The notes under the pieces: model-generated
What the model was told of the DNA's origin: nothing
The model's input: the letters and a program-made list of their open reading frames with translations, nothing else
The model's database searches: none
Position numbers and translations under genes: made by a program
Assembly (NCBI RefSeq): GCF_001613165.1
Contig: NZ_BDBV01000045.1
Location: forward strand, 1-64,000
Direction of reading: 5' to 3'
From: Nocardia mexicana NBRC 108244
Lineage (GTDB): Bacteria; Actinomycetota; Actinomycetes; Mycobacteriales; Mycobacteriaceae
DNA: 64,000 nucleotides
In this document: positions 8,176 to 16,818 of the stretch, one piece after another
Position numbering within the stretch: the first letter of the stretch is position 1
How the letters are laid out: every line of letters begins with the position of its first letter

Positions 8176-8835
8176 TCACCGTGTCCGGGCACGCCGCGCG
8201 AGGGCGACGATCACGCGTCGCAGCCCCGCCGATGCGCGGGCGGCGGCCGCGGAGCCGAGCAGGTCGGCACACAGCTCGCGACTTTCGGGGTCATCGGCGA
8301 CCAGGCGTGCCCCGGCGGTGAATTCCCGTGCCGCCGCGCGATATCGGTGCATGGCCAGCAGGCATTCCCCGAACTGTTCGTGCAGGATGGCGATTTCGGG
8401 GGCCGGGTAGGGAATGTCGGGGTGCGCCAGTGCGCGCCGGTAGAGGGCGGCGGCCTCGCGGTGGCGGCCGGCGCGATAGTGGGTGCGGGCGGCGACGAGG
8501 GTGTGGTGGGCGGCGTCGGCGACCGACAGGCCGTGCCAGCTGTCGGCGGCGCGGACGGCGGCCGCGGCGAGGTCCAGGTCCCGGCCGGGCTGGGCGGCGA
8601 CGGCGGTGACGATCAGCGAGTGCAGCCGGGCGAGCTGTTCGACCGGCAGCGCGGCCGGGGCGAGCACCGCCGCACGCCGCAGGGCCGACTCTGCGCTGGC
8701 CGGATCGGTGGACAGCCGGGATGTGGCGAATTCGAGCAGTGCCGCTATCTCGGCACACGGATCCTCCCCGGGCGCCGCCGCAATCCGCTGCGGATCGGCT
8801 GGACGGTGGGCGGCATCCCGCGGTCGGCTCGGCAC
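8176..8835 (-). CDS. Alpha-helical TPR-like protein, unknown function
   Basis: 219 residues, rich in Ala, Arg and His, predicted almost entirely helical. Paired-helix segments such as HTLVAARTHYRAGRHREAAA and EQFGECLLAMHRYRAAAREF have the spacing of tetratricopeptide repeats, so a protein-binding scaffold is plausible. No enzyme motif is visible. It stops 37 bp before the nadD start on the same strand and may be co-transcribed with it. Family membership is an inference from the helix pattern alone. Confidence 0.65.
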   Translation of the reverse strand: MPSRPRDAAHRPADPQRIAAAPGEDPCAEIAALLEFATSRLSTDPASAESALRRAAVLAPAALPVEQLARLHSLIVTAVAAQPGRDLDLAAAAVRAADSWHGLSVADAAHHTLVAARTHYRAGRHREAAALYRRALAHPDIPYPAPEIAILHEQFGECLLAMHRYRAAAREFTAGARLVADDPESRELCADLLGSAAAARASAGLRRVIVALARRARTR

Positions 8836-8886
8836 GCGCGAATCGTCGCCCCCGGCGCTTGCGGCGCGCTTAACAAGCGCTAATCC

Positions 8887-9219
8887 TCAGGCCGTGGGGC
8901 GCTTCGACTTCGGCAGTTTCGCCACCACCGCGTCGTAGGAGATATCGACCAGCTCCCGCAATTCGTCAACAGGGACCGCGCCACCGGTCTTGACGGAGTT
9001 CCAGCCGTAGCGGCCGATGTACGCCGAGGCGGCCACCTCGTCGGGGTAGACGTGCACGAGTTCGTCGGCCTCTTCGCGGTTGCGGCCGCACTTCAGAGTC
9101 ACCGAGTCCGCGCTCACGAATGCGAAGATCTTGTCCCCCACCTTGGCCACGACATCGCCCTCCCAGGGCTCGTCCTGCCAGGCGCCGGGCTTCGACAGGC
9201 AGTACTGCAGCAGATCCAT
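8887..9219 (-). CDS. MmcQ/YjbR family protein
   Basis: 110 residues, the normal length of the MmcQ/YjbR (CyaY-like fold) family, whose members are often annotated as DNA-binding but have no settled role. It begins MDLLQYCLSKPGAWQDEPWE and contains KVGDKIFAFV and the ending ELVDISYDAVVAKLPKSKR, all characteristic. It lies alone, with ~50 bp before the TPR-like gene and ~80 bp after the VWA gene. A second, more distant member occurs at 31257-31667. Confidence 0.8.
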   Translation of the reverse strand: MDLLQYCLSKPGAWQDEPWEGDVVAKVGDKIFAFVSADSVTLKCGRNREEADELVHVYPDEVAASAYIGRYGWNSVKTGGAVPVDELRELVDISYDAVVAKLPKSKRPTA

Positions 9220-9297
9220 CGCGTCTCCTTCCGCCGGGCCTCGATCACACCACGTCGGGGTGACACATCGGCCGGGAGCGAGGTCGCAGCCTACCGC

Positions 9298-10872
9298 TCA
9301 CACCGGCAGCAGGCGGCCGACGACGGCGGTGAGCTGCTTGGCCGAGCGGCACTCGTGCATCTCGATCACCTCGGCATAGCGCTTGGCGGCGGAATCGCCT
9401 GTCCCCCACATCTTTTCCGCCTCCGGATTGAGCCAGTAGGCGTGCTTGGCGACCTGGACGAGCTGCCGCAGAGTGTCGAGGGCCGGATCACGGTAGTTGG
9501 TGCGGGCGTCGCCGAGGATCAGCAGCGAGGTCCGGCTGGTGACCGCGTCGGGCCAGTTCTCGGCGAAACCCTCCAGGGCCGAACCGTAATCCGAATGGCC
9601 CTCGACGCCGACCACCTTCGCCTCGGTGAAGATGCGCCGCGTCACCTGGTCCAGCGGCGTCACCTGGTCGAACAGGTGCGTGACCTCGTCGACGCGGTCC
9701 ACGAACGCGAAGATGCGGACCCGGGAGAACTGCTCGCGCAGCGCGTCCACCAGCAGCATGGTGAAACTGGAGAAACCGGCCACCGAACCCGAGATATCGC
9801 ACAGCAGAACGAGATCCGGCCGGCCGGGCCGGGGCTTGCGGGCGGCGAGCTTGATCGGGACGCCGCCGGTCGACATCGATTTGCGCAACGTCTTGCGCAG
9901 ATCGATCTCCCCGCGGCGCGCGCGGCGGCGGCGCGCGGCCAGCCGGGACGCCAGCACCCGCGCCAGCCGGTGGCTCGAGCGGCGCAGCTCGCCCAGCTCG
10001 TTCTCCGAGATGCGCAGGAAGTCGGCGTCCTCGGCCTGACGCTGCACGCCGTAGGTGGCCACGCGGTCGCGGCCGATGCGCTCGGCGACCCGGCGGCGAG
10101 TCTCGGCCTCGACGGTGGCCCGGAAGTCCTTGACACGGCGGCGGGCGGCGCGGCGGGCGATCTCGGAGTCGAACTCCGACGGCCCGGCGTCCGAATCGTC
10201 GAGTCCCGCGGCCAATCCCGCGAGCAGCTTGCTCACCAGCAGCTCCGGCTGTACCTCCTTGAGCGTCTGGTACGCCGAGAACGAGGGCCCGTTCGCCGAC
10301 CGGTACTGGCCCATCTGCTCGACCATCTGCGCGGCCAGCTCCTGCAGCTGTCGCGTGCGCTCACCCGACGGATCGGCAACCAGCAGCTCCGCCAGCATCT
10401 TCCGCAGCTCGATGATGTCGACCTCGCCGTCCGGCTTGCGCGGGATCTCGACCTCCGCCGCCCCGGCACGCTCGCCCTGCGCCGCCGGGAACCACAGGTC
10501 GAACAGCCCGTCGAAGGTGGCGCGCTGGGAGGTGCGGCGCAGCAGCGCGCAGGCCAGGCCCTCGCGCAGCATCTCCCGGTCCATCAGGTCCAGCACCGTG
10601 AGAACCTGTCCCGCATCGACGGTTTCCGACGGTCCGACCGGAATCCCCCTGCCGCGCAACGCTTCCACGAAGCCGACGAGGTGACCGGGAATCCCGTGCG
10701 GCGCAAGCAGTTCGCCGTCCGGGCCTGCTCCCCCTCCATGTCCCCGGCGTGCTCCCCCTTCATACTCCCGGCGTGCTTTCGGCCGGGATCCATCGGAAGA
10801 TCCCGGCCGAAAGCGTGCCGGGAATGCGGAGTTGCGTGCCGGGCCGGACGACGGGTCGCGCTTGCCGGACAT
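9298..10872 (-). CDS. VWA domain-containing CoxE-like protein with repeat-derived N-terminus
   Basis: 524 residues. The C-terminal ~200 residues form a von Willebrand A domain with a MIDAS-like LVLLCDISGSV and later DYGSAL, as in CoxE/Rv2425c proteins that work with MoxR ATPases, usually in maturation of metal-dependent enzymes or complexes. The middle is charged and helical. The start is 3 bp after the moxR stop, so the two are co-translated. About residues 14-45 are encoded by a copy of the dispersed palindromic repeat (10727-10831): the peptide reads PARFRPGSSDGSRPKARREY and continues EGGARRGHGGGAG. The conserved protein appears to begin soon after this, so the repeat has extended or replaced the original N-terminus. 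Confidence 0.85.
   Translation of the reverse strand: MSGKRDPSSGPARNSAFPARFRPGSSDGSRPKARREYEGGARRGHGGGAGPDGELLAPHGIPGHLVGFVEALRGRGIPVGPSETVDAGQVLTVLDLMDREMLREGLACALLRRTSQRATFDGLFDLWFPAAQGERAGAAEVEIPRKPDGEVDIIELRKMLAELLVADPSGERTRQLQELAAQMVEQMGQYRSANGPSFSAYQTLKEVQPELLVSKLLAGLAAGLDDSDAGPSEFDSEIARRAARRRVKDFRATVEAETRRRVAERIGRDRVATYGVQRQAEDADFLRISENELGELRRSSHRLARVLASRLAARRRRARRGEIDLRKTLRKSMSTGGVPIKLAARKPRPGRPDLVLLCDISGSVAGFSSFTMLLVDALREQFSRVRIFAFVDRVDEVTHLFDQVTPLDQVTRRIFTEAKVVGVEGHSDYGSALEGFAENWPDAVTSRTSLLILGDARTNYRDPALDTLRQLVQVAKHAYWLNPEAEKMWGTGDSAAKRYAEVIEMHECRSAKQLTAVVGRLLPV
10727..10831. repeat. Dispersed palindromic repeat, copy a, inside the VWA gene
   Basis: Arms at 10767-10790 and 10799-10822 are reverse complements at about 22 of 24 positions, with core CTTTCGGCCGGGATC / GATCCCGGCCGAAAG. 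Two shorter tail units (CCCGGCGTGCTCCCCC type) lie to the left. The copy is read through in frame by the VWA gene. Confidence 0.85.
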
Positions 10873-10875
10873 CGG

Positions 10876-11751
10876 TCAGGCCAGCTTCAATTCGGCCAGC
10901 GCGCGCTGGTGGTCGCTCTGATGCTTGAGTACGACGCCGAGGGTGGCGCGGACGGTCTTGTCGTCGAGATCCTTCAGGCCCAGGGCCAGCAGCGTGCGGC
11001 CCCAGTCGATCGATTCCGCGACCGACGGCAGCTTCTTCAGCTGCATCCCGCGCAGCACGTGCACGACCCGCACCAGCTGCGCCGCCACCGCGGGCTTCAG
11101 TTCCGGCACCCGACTGGCCAGGATCTTGCGCTCCAGCTCCTCGCCCGGGAAGTCGATGTGCAGGTAGAGGCAGCGGCGCTTGAGCGCCTCGGACAGCTCG
11201 CGGGTGGCGTTGGAGGTGAGCACCGTGAACGGGCGGCGCGCGGCGGCGATGGTGCCGAGTTCGGGCACGGTGACGGCGAAGTCGCTGAGCACCTCGAGCA
11301 TCAGGCCCTCGATCTCGACATCGGCCTTGTCGGCCTCGTCGATCAGCAGCACGGTCGGGTCGGTGCGCCGGATCGCGGTGAGCAGCGGCCGCGACAGCAG
11401 GAACTCCTCGCTGAACACGTCGGCCTTCGTATCCTCCCAGCCGTGTTCGCTGGATGCCTGGATGCGCAGGATCTGCTTGGCGTGGTTCCACTCGTACAGC
11501 GCCCGCGCCTCGTCGATGCCCTCGTAGCACTGCAGCCGCACCAGCTCGGCCCCCGCGACCTGCGACACCGCGCGCGCCAGCTCGGTCTTGCCGACACCGG
11601 CCGGGCCCTCGATGAGCAGCGGCTTGCCGAGCCGATCGGCCAGGAACACCGAGGTGGCGGTGCCCTTGTCGGCCAGGTAGCCGGTCTTCGCCAGTCGCGA
11701 GATCACGTCGTCGACCGACGCGAAGATGGGCTCGTGCGTTGCGGTCTGCAC
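10876..11751 (-). CDS. MoxR family AAA+ ATPase
   Basis: 291 residues. Walker A is EGPAGVGKTELA, Walker B is TVLLIDEADKADVE, and sensor 1 is VLTSNATRELSEAL, all in the standard order for MoxR AAA+ proteins. MoxR ATPases act as chaperones that insert cofactors or remodel complexes with a VWA partner, and the partner gene begins 3 bp downstream. This pair next to proA matches Rv2426c-Rv2425c in M. tuberculosis. The client is unknown. Confidence 0.9.
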   Translation of the reverse strand: MQTATHEPIFASVDDVISRLAKTGYLADKGTATSVFLADRLGKPLLIEGPAGVGKTELARAVSQVAGAELVRLQCYEGIDEARALYEWNHAKQILRIQASSEHGWEDTKADVFSEEFLLSRPLLTAIRRTDPTVLLIDEADKADVEIEGLMLEVLSDFAVTVPELGTIAAARRPFTVLTSNATRELSEALKRRCLYLHIDFPGEELERKILASRVPELKPAVAAQLVRVVHVLRGMQLKKLPSVAESIDWGRTLLALGLKDLDDKTVRATLGVVLKHQSDHQRALAELKLA

Positions 11752-11906
11752 CTTTGCGCTCCTTCTCCGGAGCGGTCGGCCGCTCCCGTACAGCTCTACC
11801 GGCCCGCAGGCCGCGCGCGCCTATGCACCGTATAGAACACTCGTGATCGACGGTACACAGCCGCAGCCACACCGAGATACCCCACCAGCTCTCGACGCAC
11901 GCCTTA

Positions 11907-11954
11907 CGTGTTCCCGCACCCGTTGCAAGGCCCTGAACGGGGTGCGCGAACACG
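11907..11954 (-). terminator. Hairpin downstream of proA
   Basis: A long imperfect inverted repeat: CGTGTTCCCGCACCCGTTGC on the left pairs with the complement of TGAACGGGGTGCGCGAACAC plus G on the right, around an AGGCCC loop. It follows the proA stop (proA reads leftward) and precedes moxR. There is no T-run, as is common in actinobacteria. It could terminate proA or separate the two transcripts. Confidence 0.6.
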
Positions 11955-11968
11955 TACGGGGTGCGGGA

Positions 11969-13237
11969 TCAGACCGGGCGGGTTTGGCCGTCGCCCCAGA
12001 CGACCCACTTCGTCGAGGTCAGTTCCGGCAGGCCCATGGGGCCGCGGGCGTGCAGCTTCTGGGTGGAGATGCCGATCTCGGCGCCGAAGCCGAACTGCTC
12101 GCCGTCGGTGAAGGCGGTGGACGCGTTGACCATGACCGCGGCCGCATCCACGCGGGCGGTGAATTCGCGCGCCGCCTGCAGGTCGGCGGTGACGATGGCC
12201 TCGGTGTGGCCGGTACCCCAGGTGTTGATGTGGTCGACGGCCGCGTCCAGGTCGGCGACCACCTTCAGCGCGATGTCCAGGGTCAGGTACTCCTCACCCC
12301 AGTCCGCGTCGTTGGCCGGGGTCAGGCCGGGCAGGTCGCCGTGCACCGTGACGCCGTGCCGCTCCAGCGCCTCGATCAGCCGCGGCACCGCGATGGCGGC
12401 GACGGCATCGTCGATGAGCACGGTCTCGGCCGCGTTGCACACGCTGGGCCGCCGCGTCTTGGCGTTGAGCAGGATCGACTCGGCCATGTCCAGGTCGGCG
12501 CCGGCGTGCACGTAGACGTGGCAGTTGCCGGTCCCCGTCTCGATGGTCGGCACCTGCGCGTCGCGGACCACGGCATTGATCAGCCCGGCGCCGCCGCGCG
12601 GGATCACCACGTCCACCAGCCCGCGCGCCTGGATCAGGTGTGTGACGCTGGAGCGGTCCTCGCTGGGCAGCAGCTGCACCGCGTCCTCGGGAAGGCCTTG
12701 TGCGGCAAGCGCTTCCCGCAGCACCGCGACGAGCGCCGCATTGGAGTGGGCGGCCGAGGACGAGCCGCGCAGCAGTGCGGCGTTCCCGGACTTGAGCGCC
12801 AGCCCGAAGGCGTCGACGGTGACGTTCGGCCGCGCCTCGTACACCATGCCGACCACGCCCAGCGGCACTCGCACCTGGCGGATGTCCAGGCCGTTCGGCA
12901 GCGTCGAGCCCCGCACCACCACGCCGACCGGGTCGGGCAGGCCCGCGACCTGACGCAAGCCGGAGGCGATCCCGTCGATGCGGGCCTCGGTCAGGCGCAG
13001 CCGGTCCAGCAGCGAATCCGCGGTACCGGCGGCGCGCGCGGTCTCGATGTCCTCGATATTCGCGTCGAGCACCCGGTCCTTGGCGGCGAGCAGCGCATCG
13101 GCGGCGGCGTGCAGCGCGGTGTTCTTCTGTTCGGTGGTGAGCTGGGCGAGCGTCCGCGACGCCACCCGGGCCCGGCGCGCCGAGTCGTGCACCACCGTGC
13201 GGACGGTGTCCTGATCGGTGGCAGTGGGAGCAGTCAT
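11969..13237 (-). CDS. proA: Glutamate-5-semialdehyde dehydrogenase (gamma-glutamyl phosphate reductase)
   Basis: 422 residues, the normal ProA length. Conserved blocks are present: VPLGVVGMVYEARPNVT, LKSGNAALLRGSS, the catalytic-Cys region RRPSVCNAAETVL, and the C-terminal GFGAEIGISTQKLHARGPMG. The enzyme reduces gamma-glutamyl phosphate to glutamate semialdehyde with NADPH in proline synthesis. The neighbours moxR and VWA genes reproduce the Rv2427c context. proB is not in the window. Confidence 0.95.
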   Translation of the reverse strand: MTAPTATDQDTVRTVVHDSARRARVASRTLAQLTTEQKNTALHAAADALLAAKDRVLDANIEDIETARAAGTADSLLDRLRLTEARIDGIASGLRQVAGLPDPVGVVVRGSTLPNGLDIRQVRVPLGVVGMVYEARPNVTVDAFGLALKSGNAALLRGSSSAAHSNAALVAVLREALAAQGLPEDAVQLLPSEDRSSVTHLIQARGLVDVVIPRGGAGLINAVVRDAQVPTIETGTGNCHVYVHAGADLDMAESILLNAKTRRPSVCNAAETVLIDDAVAAIAVPRLIEALERHGVTVHGDLPGLTPANDADWGEEYLTLDIALKVVADLDAAVDHINTWGTGHTEAIVTADLQAAREFTARVDAAAVMVNASTAFTDGEQFGFGAEIGISTQKLHARGPMGLPELTSTKWVVWGDGQTRPV

Positions 13238-13343
13238 GGCTGAATCCTAGCTGCGACGCGGGCGTCTCGGTTGAGGGCGGTGGTGGGGACGAGGCGGGCG
13301 TACTGACCGGCGGAGTTGCGATCACCACCAGGACTGGACAGGT

Positions 13344-13363
13344 AATTAGCTAATTTGCATAAT
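13344..13363 (+). promoter_or_regulatory. Operator palindrome and probable -10 of a leaderless transcript
   Basis: AATTAGCTAATT (13344-13355) is a perfect 12-bp palindrome in an otherwise GC-rich gap. CATAAT (13358-13363) resembles a -10 box and ends six bases before the regulator ATG at 13370, a spacing expected for leaderless mRNA. The palindrome would overlap the promoter, so autorepression by the ArsR-like product is plausible. Confidence 0.55.
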
Positions 13364-13369
13364 GGCTGA

Positions 13370-13672
13370 ATGCTGGATGTGGATCTGGTGAAGGCACTCG
13401 CCAGCGACAAGCGACTGCAGGTGCTGCGGTGGCTACGGGATCCGGAGGCACACTTCCGCCCGCAGACCGACGGCGACCTGGTCCGCGACGGCGTCTGCTC
13501 GGTATTTCTCGCGGAGAAGCTCGGCGTCAGCCAGCCCACGTGCGCGCAGCACCTGAAGGTGCTCAGCCAGGCGGGCCTGATCCGGGGCACGCGGATCAAG
13601 CAGTGGGTGTTCTATCGGCGCGACGAGGAACGGATCGCGCAGGCCAAGGCGATGCTCGGCGGGGAATGGTGA
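13370..13672 (+). CDS. ArsR/SmtB-like winged-helix transcriptional regulator
   Basis: 100 residues. The helix-turn-helix segment is FLAEKLGVSQPTCAQHLKVL followed by SQAGLIRGTRIKQWVFYRRD, the recognition helix and wing of ArsR-type repressors. A Cys sits just before the HTH (GVCSVF) and another in it, but there is no CxC metal site of the classical arsenic type, so the ligand is unknown. The stop overlaps a GTG of the next gene and lies 2 bp before its preferred ATG, so regulator and lyase form one operon. A palindrome just upstream is a likely operator. Confidence 0.8.
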   Translation: MLDVDLVKALASDKRLQVLRWLRDPEAHFRPQTDGDLVRDGVCSVFLAEKLGVSQPTCAQHLKVLSQAGLIRGTRIKQWVFYRRDEERIAQAKAMLGGEW

Positions 13673-13674
13673 AA

Positions 13675-14691
13675 ATGTCCGGCGCACAGTCGATTACCCC
13701 GCACGACATTCGCGACACACTCGCGGTGATCAGGCCGCACGTCCGCCGCACCCCCGTGCTGCGGGTGCCGCTCGCGGATCTGGGCGGGCCCGCCGGTGCG
13801 ATCACCCTGAAGCTGGAGCAACTGCAGCGCGCGGGCTCGTTCAAGGCGCGGGGCGCCTTCGCCAACCTGCTGCTGCGCGAGGTGCCCGCGGCGGGAGTGG
13901 TGGCGGCCTCGGGCGGCAACCACGGTCTGGCGGTCGCGGACGCGGCCGCGAGCCTGGGTGTCCCGGCGAAGATCTTCGTGCCCGTGATCTCGTCACCCGC
14001 GAAGATCGCCGGAATCCGTTCCCGCGGTGCGGATCTCGTGGTGGCCGGAGACCGCTACGCCGACGCCCTGGCCGCCGCCGACAACTGGGTCGCCACCACC
14101 GGCGCGCTGAGCGTGCATGCCTTCGACCAACGCGAAACCCTGCTCGGTCAGGGCACCCTCGCCGCGGAGCTGGCCGACCAGGAACAGGTGGACACGGTCC
14201 TGGTGCCGGTCGGCGGCGGAGGCCTGGTCGGCGGCATCGCGGCATACTGCGCGGGCTCGGTACGGGTGATCGGCGTGGAGCCCACCGGCGCGCCCACGCT
14301 GACGGCGGCACTGGCCGCGGGCCGTCCGGCGGATGCGCCGACCGAGAGTATCGCCGCGGATGCGCTCGCCCCGAAACGCGTGGGAGAGTTGGTGTTTCCG
14401 CTCGCCCGCGACCATGTCGACCGCGTTCTCCTGGTCGAGGACGGTGATATCCGCCGCGCCCAGCACGCGCTCTGGGACGCCGTCCGGCTCCATGTCGAGC
14501 CCGCGGCCGCCACGGCATTGGCTGCCGTGCTCTCGGGAAGCTATCGGCCCGAGCCTGGTGAACGTGTCGCGGTGGTACTCAGCGGAGCCAACACCTCTCG
14601 AGGAATCGGCGGCAACGGCGAGGACACGACCCGCAACGATGCGGCGGTCGGCTGCGATACCGGCGCCGAGCCGGAGACCGCGTCGGCGTAG
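13675..14691 (+). CDS. PLP-dependent threonine/serine dehydratase-like enzyme
   Basis: 338 residues from the ATG at 13675; a GTG at 13669 overlapping the regulator stop is the alternative. GSFKARGAFANLL holds the PLP-binding lysine, ASGGNHGLAVA the substrate/phosphate region, and VPVGGGGLVGGIAAY the glycine loop that grips PLP phosphate: fold type II, as in threonine dehydratase and serine racemase. No C-terminal ACT domain is present, so it is the catabolic or short type. After SGANTS the tail is unusual, and the TAG stop is the first triplet of a 23-bp tandem repeat array. Control by the upstream ArsR-like protein is likely. Confidence 0.85.
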   Translation: MSGAQSITPHDIRDTLAVIRPHVRRTPVLRVPLADLGGPAGAITLKLEQLQRAGSFKARGAFANLLLREVPAAGVVAASGGNHGLAVADAAASLGVPAKIFVPVISSPAKIAGIRSRGADLVVAGDRYADALAAADNWVATTGALSVHAFDQRETLLGQGTLAAELADQEQVDTVLVPVGGGGLVGGIAAYCAGSVRVIGVEPTGAPTLTAALAAGRPADAPTESIAADALAPKRVGELVFPLARDHVDRVLLVEDGDIRRAQHALWDAVRLHVEPAAATALAAVLSGSYRPEPGERVAVVLSGANTSRGIGGNGEDTTRNDAAVGCDTGAEPETASA

Positions 14692-14915
14692 TCGGCGCCT
14701 CGACCCCGACGTAATCGGCGGCCCGACCCCGACGTAATCGGCGGCCCGACCCCGGCATAGTCGGCGGCCCGACCCCGACGTAATCGGCGGCCGACCCCGG
14801 CATAGTCGGCGGCCCGACCCCGGCGTAGTCGGCGGCCCGACCCCGGCGTAATGGGCGGCTCGACCCCGGCGTAGTCGGCGGCTCGCCCCCCGGTGTGGTC
14901 GGCGCTCGACGCAGC
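14688..14915. repeat. Tandem array of ~9 units of 23 bp (VNTR-like)
   Basis: Units read GTARTCGGCGGCCCGACC followed by CCGRC, mostly 23 bp with one of 22 and one of 24. The array starts on the stop codon of the dehydratase gene and fills most of the gap to ribokinase. Each unit supplies a TAG or TAA in one frame. There are no unique spacers, so it is not a CRISPR. The rest of the gap (14916-14985) holds no recognised feature. Confidence 0.9.
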
Positions 14916-14985
14916 GCACACCGGCTGCTCCGCGACGACGCCGGCAATCCCGGGCGTGGTCCGGGGTCGCGGCTACTGTGCTGGC

Positions 14986-15855
14986 ATGGCGCGAATCGTG
15001 GTGGTGGGCAGCATCAACATGGATCTGGTGACGACGACCGGGCGGCGGCCGGCGCCCGGGGAGACCGTGCTGGGGCGCGGGTTCGAGATGGTGCCGGGAG
15101 GGAAGGGGTCCAATCAGGCGATCGCGGCTCGGCGGGCGGGGGCGGAGGTCGAGTTCGTCGGAGCGGTCGGGGACGATCTGTTCGCCGCCGAGCTGCGCGG
15201 GGTACTGGACGATGCCGGTGTCGGGTCGCGGCGGCTGCGGTCGATACCGGGGCCCAGCGGGGTCGCCGCGATCGTGGTGGATGCCGCGGGGGAGAACAGC
15301 ATCATCGTGGTCGGCGGGGCGAACGCCGCCGTGAGCGAACTCCGCGACGGGGACCTCGAGGCCATCGCCGAGGCCGATATTCTGCTGTGCCAGTTGGAGA
15401 TACCTGTTCCGACCGTGCTCGCCGCCGCCCGCCACGCACGCGCCCACGACACGGCGGTGCTCCTCAACCCGTCTCCCGCGCAGGATCTTCCGCCCGAGTT
15501 CTGGGCCGCGGTCGATATTGCCGTGGTGAACGAAGGCGAAGCGGCACAGCTGGGTTCGGTGCTCGACGACGTCCCCCACCTGGTGGTCACTCGCGGCGCG
15601 AAGGGCGCCACCTATCGCGGGCCCGAGGGCGAGACCAGCCATCCCGGCGTCCCGGTCCAGGCGGTCGACACCACGGGTGCCGGAGACACTTTCACCGGCG
15701 CATTGGCCGCACGCTGGCACGAGGGACCGGACGCCGCCCTCGCGTGGGCATGCACTGCCGGGGCGCTCGCCACGACCAAACTCGGTGCCAGCGCAGCGAT
15801 TCCGAGCCGAACCGAGATCGCGGCCGCGCTCTCGGCACGACCATCGGACGAGTAG
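14986..15855 (+). CDS. rbsK: Ribokinase (PfkB family)
   Basis: 289 residues from the ATG at 14986; the frame is open further upstream but without domain sequence. N-terminal VVGSINMDLV, the glycine-rich PGGKGSNQAIAARR, and the catalytic DTTGAGDTFTGAL (Asp base plus anion hole) are the ribokinase signatures. It phosphorylates ribose at O5; related sugars such as deoxyribose or arabinose are possible in this subfamily. No transporter lies beside it, which suggests nucleoside salvage rather than uptake. Confidence 0.9.
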   Translation: MARIVVVGSINMDLVTTTGRRPAPGETVLGRGFEMVPGGKGSNQAIAARRAGAEVEFVGAVGDDLFAAELRGVLDDAGVGSRRLRSIPGPSGVAAIVVDAAGENSIIVVGGANAAVSELRDGDLEAIAEADILLCQLEIPVPTVLAAARHARAHDTAVLLNPSPAQDLPPEFWAAVDIAVVNEGEAAQLGSVLDDVPHLVVTRGAKGATYRGPEGETSHPGVPVQAVDTTGAGDTFTGALAARWHEGPDAALAWACTAGALATTKLGASAAIPSRTEIAAALSARPSDE

Positions 15856-15879
15856 GCGCCCCGGCGTTCGCCGGGACAC

Positions 15880-15920
15880 GGGCAGCCGCTCCGTTGCGGC
15901 CACCGTCATCGGGGCTGCCC
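15880..15920. terminator. Hairpin in a convergent gap
   Basis: GGGCAGCC (15880-15887) and GGCTGCCC (15913-15920) are perfect 8-bp arms around a 25-nt loop between the ends of ribokinase (plus) and the NmrA-type gene (minus). Its place between two stop codons fits a bidirectional terminator, but the loop is long and there is no T-run. Confidence 0.4.
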
Positions 15921-15947
15921 ACGCAGCGACCGTGGAGCCGTTGCGGC

Positions 15948-16751
15948 TCAGCGGAACTGGTCGGCGTTCGCGGCGGCCCACTCCGCGAAGGTGGTGGCGG
16001 GGCGGCCGGTGAGATCGGCGACGGCGGTCGTCGCGACCTGCGGATTGTCGACCATCGAGGCGAGGCCGTCGACGTACCATTCGGCGAACTCGCCCATCGT
16101 CGGCTGCAGCATGCCGATCGCCTCCGCGCGGGACACGGTCAGGAAGGACAGGTCGCGACCCAACGCGGCACCGAGTTGGCGGACACGCTCTGCCCTGGTG
16201 AGGGTTTCGGGTCCGGTCAGGGTGTAGGTGACGCCGTCGTGGCCGTCCTGCGTCAGGACCGTCGCGGCGACGCGCGCGATATCGTCCATCGCGATGGGGG
16301 CATTCGCCGACTCCGGATACGGTTCGCGCACGGCGCCGGTGGCGCGCACCTGATCCGCCCACATCGCGGTGTTCTCCGTGAATTCACCCGCGTACAGATG
16401 CGTCCATGCCAGCCCCGACTTCTCCACGGCCTGCGCGATCGGCTGCCAGTCGGTGCTCTCGTCGCCGGACAGGTCGACGATGCGGCGGATACCGGCCTGC
16501 CGCGCCAGGTCGACGACCTCGGTCACGGTTTCCAGCACGGGCGCCAGATACATGCGTTCCACGCCCTCGAATGCCGCGGGTAGCGACGACACCCGGCGTA
16601 GGTAGCCGCGCACCACCTCGACGCCCTCGGGTAGCCCGGCCCGCTCCGGGTGATTGGACAGGGCGCGAACATCATCCGCGCCCAGTGCGAGTAGGTGATC
16701 GACCACTTTCCGACCGATGTTCCCGGTGGCTCCGGTGACCAGAATCTTCAT
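15948..16751 (-). CDS. NmrA-like NAD(P)-binding atypical SDR protein
   Basis: 267 residues from the ATG at 16751, which places MKILVTGATGNIGRKVVDHL at the N-terminus. The GxxGxxG motif is the Rossmann dinucleotide site. The lack of a YxxxK pair and features such as MYLAPVLETVTEVVDLARQA place it with NmrA/QOR2-type proteins, which may sense NADP or reduce quinones. The AraC regulator starts upstream on the same strand with a 67-bp gap between the two genes, so they may be co-transcribed. Confidence 0.8.
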   Translation of the reverse strand: MKILVTGATGNIGRKVVDHLLALGADDVRALSNHPERAGLPEGVEVVRGYLRRVSSLPAAFEGVERMYLAPVLETVTEVVDLARQAGIRRIVDLSGDESTDWQPIAQAVEKSGLAWTHLYAGEFTENTAMWADQVRATGAVREPYPESANAPIAMDDIARVAATVLTQDGHDGVTYTLTGPETLTRAERVRQLGAALGRDLSFLTVSRAEAIGMLQPTMGEFAEWYVDGLASMVDNPQVATTAVADLTGRPATTFAEWAAANADQFR

Positions 16752-16818
16752 GGGGCACAGAGTAGTTGCCGACCACCCCGGGAAGCACATACCAAATTCG
16801 CCCGACCTGGCGGAAGGT

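Noticed and set aside
14688..14915. CRISPR or phage attachment array
   Set aside because: Pure tandem 23-bp units without spacers, and no integrase nearby.
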